This document shows positions 1 to 7,064 of a stretch of 64,000 nucleotides of DNA, piece after piece. Numbering within the stretch: the stretch's first letter is position 1; each line of letters starts with the position of its first letter. The notes beneath the pieces were generated by a model that saw only the letters and a list, made by a program, of their open reading frames with translations, was not told the origin of the DNA and searched no databases. The translations under genes were made by a program, and so were the position numbers. Source of the DNA: Halobacterium sp. CBA1132 (GTDB taxonomy: Archaea > Halobacteriota > Halobacteria > Halobacteriales > Halobacteriaceae); assembly GCF_001485535.1 (NCBI RefSeq), contig NZ_BCMZ01000001.1, positions 1,302,001 through 1,366,000 on the forward strand, read 5' to 3'.

Positions 1-114
1 GCCGGTGACCGTGTGCCCGCGGTCGAGGAGTTCGTTCGCGATTCGATGGCCGATACGGCCGCTCGCGCCGAGCAAGAGTACGTCCATACCCGACAGTTCG
101 GCGGTGACAACCAT
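1..114 (-). CDS. NAD(P)-binding Rossmann protein, C-terminally cut by the window edge
   Basis: Only about 38 N-terminal residues are visible. They include a hydrophobic strand followed by a GASGRIG loop, the dinucleotide-binding motif of NmrA-like or epimerase-type SDR proteins. Two in-frame ATGs exist, at 114 and at 87; the one at 87 begins MDVLLLGASG, the more usual spacing to the Rossmann motif, so the true start may be 87. The gene lies downstream of the small acidic protein gene on the same strand. The substrate cannot be told from this fragment. Confidence 0.7.
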   Translation of the reverse strand, partial: MVVTAELSGMDVLLLGASGRIGHRIANELLDRGHTVTG

Positions 115-180
115 ATGGGTTTGTGAAGGGGCACTCCCCGGTGATACTCCAAGAGAATCGTGAACCGGACCGTGAACGCC

Positions 181-528
181 CTACGCGACGGCCTCGACGG
201 CAGCCTCCATCGCCGCGTCCTCGTCACCAAGGTCCGCGTACGCGGTCTCGTAGTGGGTCGCGAATTCGAGCGCGCGCTCGAACGCCGCCTCGCGGTCGTC
301 GACGGTCTCGATGGGGTGCTCGCTGTCGAACTCGTCGCGATTCCCGCGAATCGCGGCGGCGCGATACCGCTCGGCGTCGTGCGGCGACGACGTCGAAACC
401 GGGAGCACGTGTACGCCGACGTCGTGGTCCTCGCGCACGAACAGCGTCGGGTTCGTCGCGCGGTACTTCTCCGTGATGTAGTCGGGGTTCTGTACCTCCG
501 CCCACTCCGCCGGCAGGGACGACGCCAT
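181..528 (-). CDS. small acidic hypothetical protein (115 aa)
   Basis: A 115-residue protein rich in Asp, Glu and Ala with typical halophilic composition. No signal peptide, membrane segment or cysteine pair is seen, and I do not recognise the family. The C-terminal third (about residues 80-115) looks helical and strongly acidic. It follows the ParA-partner gene on the same strand after a 42-nt gap, so it could be the third gene of that transcript. The overlapping frames here are shadows: this frame alone has the acidic composition. Confidence 0.6.
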   Translation of the reverse strand: MASSLPAEWAEVQNPDYITEKYRATNPTLFVREDHDVGVHVLPVSTSSPHDAERYRAAAIRGNRDEFDSEHPIETVDDREAAFERALEFATHYETAYADLGDEDAAMEAAVEAVA

Positions 529-570
529 ACGCCGGCTACCGCCGGCTAGGGTTTGTGCTTTCTGGCAGAT

Positions 571-960
571 TCAGTCCTCGTCGCGGGCTTCCCGGACGGC
601 GTCCGCGATTTCGTCGGGGTGGTCGGCGGCGACCCGGAGGACGGCGTCGTGGAGTTCGCGCTTCTCCTCGTTGCGGACGCCCGCCTCGCGCAGCGTGCGC
701 ACGACATCGAGGTCGAGTGCGTCTTCCAGCGCCGTCCACGACTCCGGGCGCGCGTACATCGGCGCCTGCTTGACGTCGTCGTACTCGAACGCCGGCTCCT
801 CGCTGGTAGCCGACGACGCTGCGTCCCCGTCCGTGGACGCGTCCGCCGTCGCGGTGCCTTCGGAGTCACTCGCTCGGTCGTCGTCGCGTTCGGGTGCTGG
901 CGGTTCGTCCCCGCGGTCGGCGCGGTCCTGCTCGGCGGCTTCGAGGTCGTCGAACCCCAT
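571..960 (-). CDS. small acidic partner protein downstream of ParA (129 aa)
   Basis: The start ATG at 960 overlaps the ParA stop codon by one base (TAATG), so the two are probably translationally coupled. The first 60 residues are low complexity and acidic (Asp, Glu, Ser, Ala, Thr), likely disordered. Residues 60-129 form a compact, predicted helical region that begins with aromatic residues (PAFEYDDV, PMYARPESW). There is no ParB/Spo0J domain or recognisable HTH. By position it is the best candidate for the adaptor of the ParA ATPase, as in partition loci where a small unrelated protein replaces ParB. That role is inferred from context only. Confidence 0.65.
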   Translation of the reverse strand: MGFDDLEAAEQDRADRGDEPPAPERDDDRASDSEGTATADASTDGDAASSATSEEPAFEYDDVKQAPMYARPESWTALEDALDLDVVRTLREAGVRNEEKRELHDAVLRVAADHPDEIADAVREARDED

Positions 961-1835
961 TACCGAGTCACCTCCCCGCGCTCGACGATAGCAGCGAGTT
1001 CGTCGTACGCCGCGAGCTGGTCGCACTCGGGGTCGTAGTCTCGCAGCGGGACGCCCTCCTGATGGGCGTCGTCGATGGCCGCGCGATACCGGATTCCCGG
1101 GAGGTCGCCGTCGTAGCTCCCGTCGTCGACGGCCGCCCAGTCCGACTCCGAGAGGTACGCGAAGTTCGGGACGAGGTGGTCGATGGCGTCCCGGGTCGTG
1201 ATCTCCCGGAGGAGCTTCCGGTCCCGAGTGGACTGGTCGATGCGCTTGCGGAGGTCCGAGGGGACGACCGCGAGGATGTTCAACTCGAAGTACTCGCGGG
1301 CCTCCCCGACGAGCCGGTCGAGCGTGTTCGACAGCCCTGTCTCGTAGCCGTTCTCGGGGCGCAGCGGGATGATGAGATTGCCCGTCGCGTACATCGCGTT
1401 GTCGTTGAGTTTCCCGCGGTTGGCGGGACAGTCGATAACGACGTAGTCGTACTCATCGCCGAGCAGCGGGTCGACGAGGTCGCGTTTCAACCGCGTCGTC
1501 CCCATCGTCGCCTCCTTGAGTGCGGACTGCACGCTCTCTAAGTCCTCGTGCGCGGGGAAGAGGTCCAATCCCTCCGCGACCTCGACGACGTACTCGCGGG
1601 GGTCGTCGCCCTCCAGCAGGACGGCTTCGGCGTGGTTGCCGCCGTCGCCGTCGGTGCTGTTGTACTCGTCGTCGAACCCGAGATTGAGCGTCATGTGCCC
1701 GTTGTCGTCGAGGTCGACGACGAGCGCGCGCTCGTTGCGGTGCGCGAGTTCGCGCGCGAGATTGAGTGCGGTGGTCGTCTTCGCGAAGCCTCCCTTCAGG
1801 ATACCGACACTGACAGCGCGTGGTTCCGTTTGCAT
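960..1835 (-). CDS. parA: ParA/Soj-type partition ATPase (291 aa)
   Basis: A deviant Walker A ATPase. Near residue 14 there is KGGFAKTT, with the ParA signature lysine but Phe-Ala where most ParAs have Val-Gly. A VVDLDDNGHMT strand and a VVIDCPANRG Walker B/switch follow. ParA proteins dimerise on ATP, bind DNA non-specifically and move replicons or cargo. I chose the ATG at 1835 because homology begins at RAVSVGILKGG; an upstream in-frame start would add 25 basic residues unlike the rest. The gene heads a likely operon with the 129-aa partner. Its promoter region holds palindromic repeats (see 1853-2016). The replicon could be a chromosome or a megaplasmid. Confidence 0.9.
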   Translation of the reverse strand: MQTEPRAVSVGILKGGFAKTTTALNLARELAHRNERALVVDLDDNGHMTLNLGFDDEYNSTDGDGGNHAEAVLLEGDDPREYVVEVAEGLDLFPAHEDLESVQSALKEATMGTTRLKRDLVDPLLGDEYDYVVIDCPANRGKLNDNAMYATGNLIIPLRPENGYETGLSNTLDRLVGEAREYFELNILAVVPSDLRKRIDQSTRDRKLLREITTRDAIDHLVPNFAYLSESDWAAVDDGSYDGDLPGIRYRAAIDDAHQEGVPLRDYDPECDQLAAYDELAAIVERGEVTR

Positions 1836-1852
1836 TGTGTACCTCGTCAGAG

Positions 1853-2016
1853 ATAGGCACCTATTGTAGATGAGGCGCCTACGCTGAATCAGACCGATAT
1901 TTCGCGCCATCAGGCATAAAACGACGGGAATAGGTAGAGAAGGTAGGCGAACAAGCCAACCCAGGTAGCATAGCTACGTTAGCTGCAATAGGTGCCTAAG
2001 GTAGCTTCGGTGCCTT
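1853..2016. repeat. centromere-like repeat cluster upstream of parA
   Basis: Copies of an AGGYGCCT-type element sit at 1853-1864 (ATAGGCACCTAT), 1873-1880 (AGGCGCCT), 1988-1999 (ATAGGTGCCTAA) and 2009-2015 (GGTGCCT). Between them are four AGGTAG repeats (1932, 1941, 1963, 1999) and a perfect GTAGC-ATA-GCTAC inverted repeat (1965-1977). The first two elements lie directly upstream of the parA start. Such clusters next to parA genes act as centromeres (parS) and autoregulatory operators in known systems; both functions are inferred here. The repeats themselves are visible. Confidence 0.55.
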
Positions 2017-2364
2017 TGATACCTTTCGTCGAATTTCGGCGGGACAGCGCAGGCACAAATTCTGGACCGCCTCGGAGTTCTGACGACACAGCCACGAGTC
2101 GCGGCCACCTCGGAAAGCCAGTCGACCGGACAGACAGGTACCGCACGCCACTGCCTACGGGAGGACTACATTCTCGGCCCGGCCCGTGCGAGATGCACAC
2201 GCTCGGAATAGAGCTCACTATCTCTTGTTTCGTTAGCCAGCCGGTTCTTACAGTGGGCAGCGATTTAGACTGTAGCTGATTGCTACGAACAGAGCTACTG
2301 CTGAGCGAGTGGGGCAGAACACATTTTTTGACGCCGCGGGACTCTCTGTACGAACGAACAGACT

Positions 2365-2535
2365 ATGGACGCATCTTGGCGCACAATTACGTCAGTCTCC
2401 CTCCAATTAATCTTGTACAGCCTCGTTGCTGCAGGGGTGTACTACGTTCTCTCTGATACCATGTGGCTCAGCGCAATTTCGCTGGGGACCGCTGCGGGCC
2501 TCACAGTGACACTCGTTATCTATTGGCTGGATTAG
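2365..2535 (+). CDS. short two-helix membrane protein (56 aa)
   Basis: ATG at 2365 opens a 56-codon frame ending TAG at 2533-2535. It contains two hydrophobic stretches, about residues 11-29 and 33-54, joined by a short loop with Asp-Thr-Met, and ends in WLD. An AT-rich element (ATTTTTTGAC, 2321-2330) lies about 35-44 bp upstream and could be the promoter. The two clean membrane helices and the absence of arginine-rich shadow composition make it more believable than other short frames in this gap. It lacks a recognised family; small membrane proteins of this shape are common in haloarchaea. Confidence 0.55.
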   Translation: MDASWRTITSVSLQLILYSLVAAGVYYVLSDTMWLSAISLGTAAGLTVTLVIYWLD

Positions 2536-3786
2536 CGCGACCGTCAGTTCGTAGACCTATTACCAGTTGTTTCTGGCACTCTTCTCGAAGAGTAGCTAGG
2601 TTAGTCCGCCATCACGCCTGAAACCGCATTCAGCCCGGCCTGAATGCTCTCAGATTATACTTCCGCCGTAATATTCGGTCTATACTGTCTCGTTCGGGCG
2701 TCTAATGCGATTTCTCTCATGAGACGGCTAAACGCCAGGAATGGAGGTTCTATATCGCATTATAGAGTTTATTTTGTGCTCAGCCGCCACCCAGAGCGGT
2801 TCTTCACCGGGAACTCGGGAATCACAGCTGAGCCGTGAAAGCGAGACCGAGGCTCACGTACGTTCAGGAGCGTGGAACTTTCGAAAAGAGACGATCACAC
2901 GCAATCACTACGTCGAGACAGAGGAATTCTCCGAGACCGTGCCGTCATCTGGAAAGCAGGAACTATGCGTTCTTGGGTATCACCGAGAAGATACAGTTGG
3001 TTGGTCGTGCCGCCACACCTTGGGCAGTCTCCGAGTCGCGAGCGCGCGCACGCGAGCGTGATTCTCCTGCAAACGTACTGTGACCTCTAAGGGAGATTCG
3101 TGAATGTTCGAGGCGCCGAACTACGCTGAGTCGTAATTCGCACTGGTAGCCAAACCTCCGCGGAGTTTCGTCGACGAGCAGTCACTGGTCGCTCGTCGTC
3201 GCCGTCGCTGTTGGTACTGCAGAGAGAATTTCGACAGAACCACGGTAAATAAACCGCATATTGCGATATAGAACTGGATGTACACGCCGAGCTAGCGACT
3301 GTGCTTCACCCCTCCGACAGCGAATCCGCGGAGTCAAGTGGTGTGTCGCGAGACGAGGGGTACTGTCGAGGCCAGTCGTCGAAGGAGCGCACGCGTGTGG
3401 AGATCGCGTTCGACACCCCCAAACAGTTAGAATAACAGCGTTACTTTTGTTATTCCTCTGTTTGTCAGCTCCGTAGGTTCGCAAAATACGAACAGCAGTT
3501 CTGGAAATAGTTTGCGTAGGCAACCCATATCCGGTCCAAGAATACCCGCTGTCGACTCGGTGTGGTCAGTACGAACAGCAGACTACGGCCGAATCCCTCG
3601 TGTAGCGACGCTACCTCGAGCCCGAACCCGGGTACTCACGTGGCGTTTCGGAAATCTGAATTACTCGACGAGCGGGTAAGTTTCTCGGCCGTTGTTCCCT
3701 CAGTTTTCACGATGACGTGACAGAAACGCTCCGAGCGCTTGTCCTGTGTTCGTATTTGACGAATTCGAATTCTCCTCTCGCGGATG
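2536..3786. other. 1.25-kb stretch without convincing genes
   Basis: The DNA is less GC-rich than the flanks and no frame shows halophilic acidic composition. It holds a perfect 8-bp hairpin at 2626-2647 (GCATTCAG, 6-nt loop, CTGAATGC), an imperfect palindrome at 3430-3455 that recurs at 55729-55754, a 12-bp direct repeat TACGAACAGCAG at 3487-3498 and 3570-3581, and the perfect palindrome GAATTCGAATTC at 3761-3772 just past the IclR stop. No transposase remnant was recognised. It may be a decayed accessory segment next to the partition locus. Confidence 0.5.
2626..2647. terminator. perfect 8-bp hairpin, possible terminator of the 56-aa gene
   Basis: Arms GCATTCAG (2626-2633) and CTGAATGC (2640-2647) pair perfectly around a 6-nt CCCGGC loop. 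It lies 90 bp after the stop of the small membrane-protein gene. No T-run follows, so a terminator role is only one option; an operator or a structured RNA is also possible. Confidence 0.3.
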
Positions 3787-4557
3787 CTACGAGTGCGAGA
3801 GGTTGAGTTCGACGACGTTCTTGGCGTTCCGGAGGTGCTGTTTGAGTTCGTTCTCGACGCGCTCCTCGGACATCCGACTCGTCGGGCCGGTGACGCTGAT
3901 GGCGCCCGCGACTTCCTCGCCGTGGAAGACGGGCGTCGCGATGCACTTCAGGCCGTGAATTCGCTCCTCGCGGTCGTAGGAGAACCCTTCCGCGCGAATC
4001 TCGTCGAGTTCGTCGTGCAGTTCCTCGCGGTCCGTAATCGTGTGCTCGGTCTTCGCGGGGAGGCCGTGCTGGTCGAGGATGGCGTCCACGCGGTCCTTCG
4101 GGAGGTTCGCGAGGACCGCTTTCCCGATGGCCGTCGTGTGGAGGAGGACCTGCTGGCCGTTGTAGGAGTCGATTTTGACGGCGTTCTCGCCCTTCTTCCG
4201 GTAGACGAACGTGCCGCGGCCGTCCTGCTCGACGAGGAGGTTCGCTAGCTCCCCCGTCTCCGCCGCGACGGTCTCCAGTTCCGGTTCGGCGACCGGGTAT
4301 AGCGGGACGTTGGTGCGCGCGTACGCCCCCAAGTCGAGGAAGCGCAGGCCGACCTCGTAGACGCCGTCGGTTTCCACGACGTACCCGCGATGCTCGAGCG
4401 TCTTCAGGTAGTTGTGGACGCTGCTCTTCGGGAGGCCGACGGCCTCGGTGGCTTCGGTTAGCGTCGCACCGTCCGCGTCTTTCAGGAACTCCACGAGTTC
4501 GAACGTGCGCTCGGCCGTCTTCACGGGGGTCTGGGGTCCCGTGTTTTCCTGTACCAT
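3787..4557 (-). CDS. IclR-family transcriptional regulator (256 aa)
   Basis: A winged helix-turn-helix at about residues 15-70 (recognition helix around GLPKSSVHNYLKTLE) is followed by the IclR effector domain (about 80-256), including the conserved HTTAIGKAVLANLP segment. Length matches the family (about 250). IclR proteins commonly control organic-acid and aromatic catabolism. It lies in the same orientation as, and 52 nt after, the hydroxyacid dehydrogenase gene. A 7-bp inverted repeat at 4587-4607, upstream of its start, is a likely operator. Its effector is unknown. Confidence 0.93.
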   Translation of the reverse strand: MVQENTGPQTPVKTAERTFELVEFLKDADGATLTEATEAVGLPKSSVHNYLKTLEHRGYVVETDGVYEVGLRFLDLGAYARTNVPLYPVAEPELETVAAETGELANLLVEQDGRGTFVYRKKGENAVKIDSYNGQQVLLHTTAIGKAVLANLPKDRVDAILDQHGLPAKTEHTITDREELHDELDEIRAEGFSYDREERIHGLKCIATPVFHGEEVAGAISVTGPTSRMSEERVENELKQHLRNAKNVVELNLSHS

Positions 4558-4586
4558 ACCCTACGAGAGTACCGGCACCGAGAAAA

Positions 4587-4607
4587 GCGTTCGGGAAATA
4601 CGAACGC
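4587..4607. promoter_or_regulatory. inverted repeat GCGTTCG-N7-CGAACGC upstream of iclR
   Basis: Perfect 7-bp arms at 4587-4593 and 4601-4607 lie between the hydroxyacid dehydrogenase stop (4610) and the IclR start (4557). On the minus strand the centre reads GTATTT, which could serve as a TATA element. This is a plausible IclR autoregulatory operator. Confidence 0.45.
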
Positions 4608-4609
4608 AC

Positions 4610-5548
4610 TCAGACGATGCGGTTCCACGGGTCGCGGCCGCCGTTCAGACACCGCGCGTTGGTCGCGACGAGTCGGCCGACCTTCTCGCCGTAGTTGTCG
4701 GACTGGGCGGCCGCGTGCGGCGTAGCGATGACCTCCTCCATCTCCCAGAGCGGCGAGTCGTCGGGCAGCGGCTCCGTCGCGAACACGTCGAGGGCGGCGC
4801 CCGCGATTTCCCCGGATTCGAGGGCCGCGACGAGCGCGTCTTGGTCGACGATTTCGCCGCGGCTGACGTTCACGAGGAAGGCGTCCTCGCGCATCGCTTC
4901 GAGTTCGTCCGCGCCAATCAACCCCCGAGTGGACTCCAATAGGGGCGTGGTGAGCACGACGAAGCGCGCGTCCGCGACGGCCTCGCTGACCCGCCCGACG
5001 TCGTAGACGCGGTCGAGGCCGAGCGACGACACCGGGCGCACGTCGACGCCCCAGACGTCCATCCCGAGGACGCCCGCTCGCGTCGCGACGCTCCCGCCGA
5101 GCGCCCCGAGCCCGACCACGCAGACCGAGGACTGCCCCAACTCGAACGGGCGCTGCCACGGGATTCGCTCCCAGTCGGCGTCGTTCTGTCTGTCGCGGTA
5201 GCGGTGCAAGCCCTTCGCCTGCATCATCAGGAGGCCGATGGCCGTCTCCGCGACGAGGTCGCCGGCGATGCCGGTGCTGTTGGTCAGCGTGATGTCCCGG
5301 TCCTCGTAGGCGTCCAGCGGGAAGTCCTCGTAGCCCGAGCGGATGGTGTGGACCCACTCGACGCTGTCGAGGAACTCGTCGTGGTGGTAGACTGTCACGG
5401 CGCCGTCGCAGTCCGCGAGGTCCGCGACGTCCCGGACGACCACCTCGCAGCCGAGGCCCGAGAGTTGGTCGCGGAGGTGCTTGGGGGGACACGGGTGGTC
5501 GCCCCACTCCAGAATCGCGATTCGGTCGATGGTTGACGCGGCGGCCAT
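4610..5548 (-). CDS. D-2-hydroxyacid dehydrogenase family protein (312 aa)
   Basis: NAD(P)-dependent reduction of a 2-keto acid or the reverse reaction, in the cytosol. The Rossmann GLGALG motif is at residues 146-151. Catalytic Arg230 (NVSRG), Glu259 (ATEP) and His278 (TPH) are all in place, and the length is normal for the family. The N-terminal substrate domain is divergent and short, so glycerate, phosphoglycerate or lactate specificity cannot be assigned. It sits between the 2-oxoacid dehydrogenase E3 gene (40 nt after its stop) and an IclR regulator on the same strand, which suggests a role in organic-acid metabolism under IclR control. Confidence 0.88.
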   Translation of the reverse strand: MAAASTIDRIAILEWGDHPCPPKHLRDQLSGLGCEVVVRDVADLADCDGAVTVYHHDEFLDSVEWVHTIRSGYEDFPLDAYEDRDITLTNSTGIAGDLVAETAIGLLMMQAKGLHRYRDRQNDADWERIPWQRPFELGQSSVCVVGLGALGGSVATRAGVLGMDVWGVDVRPVSSLGLDRVYDVGRVSEAVADARFVVLTTPLLESTRGLIGADELEAMREDAFLVNVSRGEIVDQDALVAALESGEIAGAALDVFATEPLPDDSPLWEMEEVIATPHAAAQSDNYGEKVGRLVATNARCLNGGRDPWNRIV

Positions 5549-5588
5549 ACGCCTGGGTCGCCGTGCGCCGTGGTAACTCTTTGGGCGA

Positions 5589-7013
5589 TTACCGGTTGAC
5601 GGTGTGAATCGCCTGCCCTTGCGCGTGCTCGGCGGCCTCCATCACCGCCTCCGAGAGCGTCGGGTGCGTGTGGACCGTGGACGCGACGTCTGCGAGCGTG
5701 GCGCCCATCTCGATGGCGAGCGTGACTTCTGCGACGAGTTCGCTAGCCTCCGGGCCGACGATTTGCGCGCCCAGTACGAATCCGGCGTCACCGCTCGCGA
5801 TGAGGCGAACGAACCCGTCGTCGTTGCCCGTGGTCAGCGACCGGCCGTTCGCGCGGAACGGCATCTCGCCGACGACGGGGTCGAAGCCCGCTTCCTCCGC
5901 GTCCGCCTCGCTCATCCCGACCGTCGCGATTTCGGGGTCGGTGAACACCACCTTCGGGATGGCTTGCTGGTCGAGCGCCTTCGGTTCGCCGGCGATGACT
6001 TCCGCCGCGACGATTCCCTCCTTGCTGGCCTCGTGCGCGAGCATCGGTTCGCCGGCCACGTCGCCGACGGCGAAAACGTTCTCGACGGCCGTGCGCGCCT
6101 GCTCGTCCGTCGCGAGGAAGCCGTTCTCGTCGGGTTCGAGACCGATTGCGTCCAGTTCCAGCGTGTCCGTGACGGGTTCGCGCCCGACGGCGACGAGTAC
6201 CTTCTCGGCGTCGTACGTCGACTCCTCGCCGTCTTCGGTCTCGGTGGTAACCGTGATGTCGCCGTCCTCGCCCGCCCAGCCGGCCGCGCCCTCACCGAAC
6301 TGGAAGTCGATGCCGAGGTCCTCCGCGCGCGCTTTCACGACATCCGTGAGGCGACTGTCGTAGCCCGGGAGGACGTCGTCGAGCATCTCCACGACGGTGA
6401 CGTCCGCGCCCGCTTTCGCGAATGTCGTCGACAGCTCCATGCCGATGTATCCCGCGCCGACGACGACGAGTTCCTCAGGCACCTCGTCGGTCGCCAGCGC
6501 GTCTCTCGACGACCACACCGCGTCGTCGGCGAACTCGAAGCCCGGCACCTCGATAGGGCGCGAACCGGTCGCGACGATGGCGTGCTCGAACTCGATTGTC
6601 TCCATTCCCTGCCCGCTGCCGCCGTGCGCGACTCGGACCGTGTTCTCGTCCTCGAAGGCCGCCGTGCCGTCGACGAGTTTCACGCCGTTGGCCTTACAGA
6701 GCTTCTCGACGCCGCCCGTGAGTTGGTCGACGACGTCGTCCTTCCAGTCTGCCATCGCCGCCATGTCGACCTCCGTCTCCGCCTGCACGCCCATCGCCTC
6801 GGCGTTGGCGGCGTCGTGCGCGAGGTCGGTCGCCGTGATGAACGCCTTCGAGGGGATGCAGCCGTAGTTCAGACACGTTCCGCCGTAGGCGTCGCGCTCG
6901 ACGAGCGTCGTGTCGAGGCCGCGTTGCGCCGCCCGAATCGCCGCGACGTAGCCGCCCGGCCCGCCGCCGACGACGAGCACGTCAGTGCCAGTCGCTATGT
7001 CGCCCATTACCAT
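5589..7013 (-). CDS. lpdA: dihydrolipoyl dehydrogenase, E3 (474 aa)
   Basis: FAD disulfide oxidoreductase that reoxidises the lipoyl groups of the 2-oxoacid dehydrogenase complex with NAD. FAD-binding GGGPGG is at 16-21, the redox pair Cys47/Cys52 lies in GGTCLNYGC, a central GAGYIGMEL NAD motif follows, and the C-terminal catalytic His450-Glu455 pair is in HPTLSE. Full length. The start may be Met3 (7007). It is the last gene of the E1a-E1b-E2-E3 cluster, 51 nt after E2. Confidence 0.96.
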   Translation of the reverse strand: MVMGDIATGTDVLVVGGGPGGYVAAIRAAQRGLDTTLVERDAYGGTCLNYGCIPSKAFITATDLAHDAANAEAMGVQAETEVDMAAMADWKDDVVDQLTGGVEKLCKANGVKLVDGTAAFEDENTVRVAHGGSGQGMETIEFEHAIVATGSRPIEVPGFEFADDAVWSSRDALATDEVPEELVVVGAGYIGMELSTTFAKAGADVTVVEMLDDVLPGYDSRLTDVVKARAEDLGIDFQFGEGAAGWAGEDGDITVTTETEDGEESTYDAEKVLVAVGREPVTDTLELDAIGLEPDENGFLATDEQARTAVENVFAVGDVAGEPMLAHEASKEGIVAAEVIAGEPKALDQQAIPKVVFTDPEIATVGMSEADAEEAGFDPVVGEMPFRANGRSLTTGNDDGFVRLIASGDAGFVLGAQIVGPEASELVAEVTLAIEMGATLADVASTVHTHPTLSEAVMEAAEHAQGQAIHTVNR

Positions 7014-7064
7014 ACCACCTGCTTCGCGGTCCCCCGCTAAAAGTCCACGTGTTCGTTCAGCCCC

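Noticed and set aside
1853-2016. Replication origin
   Set aside because: No Orc1/Cdc6 gene adjoins and no recognisable origin recognition box was seen; the repeats are better explained as a partition site.
1979-2218. 79-codon minus-strand frame in the partition intergenic region
   Set aside because: Composition is neutral to basic with many Ser, Gly and Arg, not halophilic, and it overlaps the repeat cluster.
2644-3090. Overlapping plus-strand frames of 64-106 codons
   Set aside because: Basic, Cys- and Ser-rich products unlike the rest of the proteome, several frames open at once, no start context.
3182-3523. 113-codon minus-strand frame
   Set aside because: Arg/Thr-rich, no domain, lower-GC DNA and no homology that I recognise; perhaps a decayed gene but not supportable.
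3761-3772. GAATTCGAATTC palindrome as an operator
   Set aside because: It lies just beyond the 3' end of the IclR gene, not in a promoter, and tandem GAATTC can arise by chance.
5604-7040. 478-codon open frame on the plus strand opposite the E3 gene
   Set aside because: It is the antisense shadow of the dihydrolipoyl dehydrogenase gene, as is common in high-GC DNA; its translation is rich in Arg and Val and has no domain.
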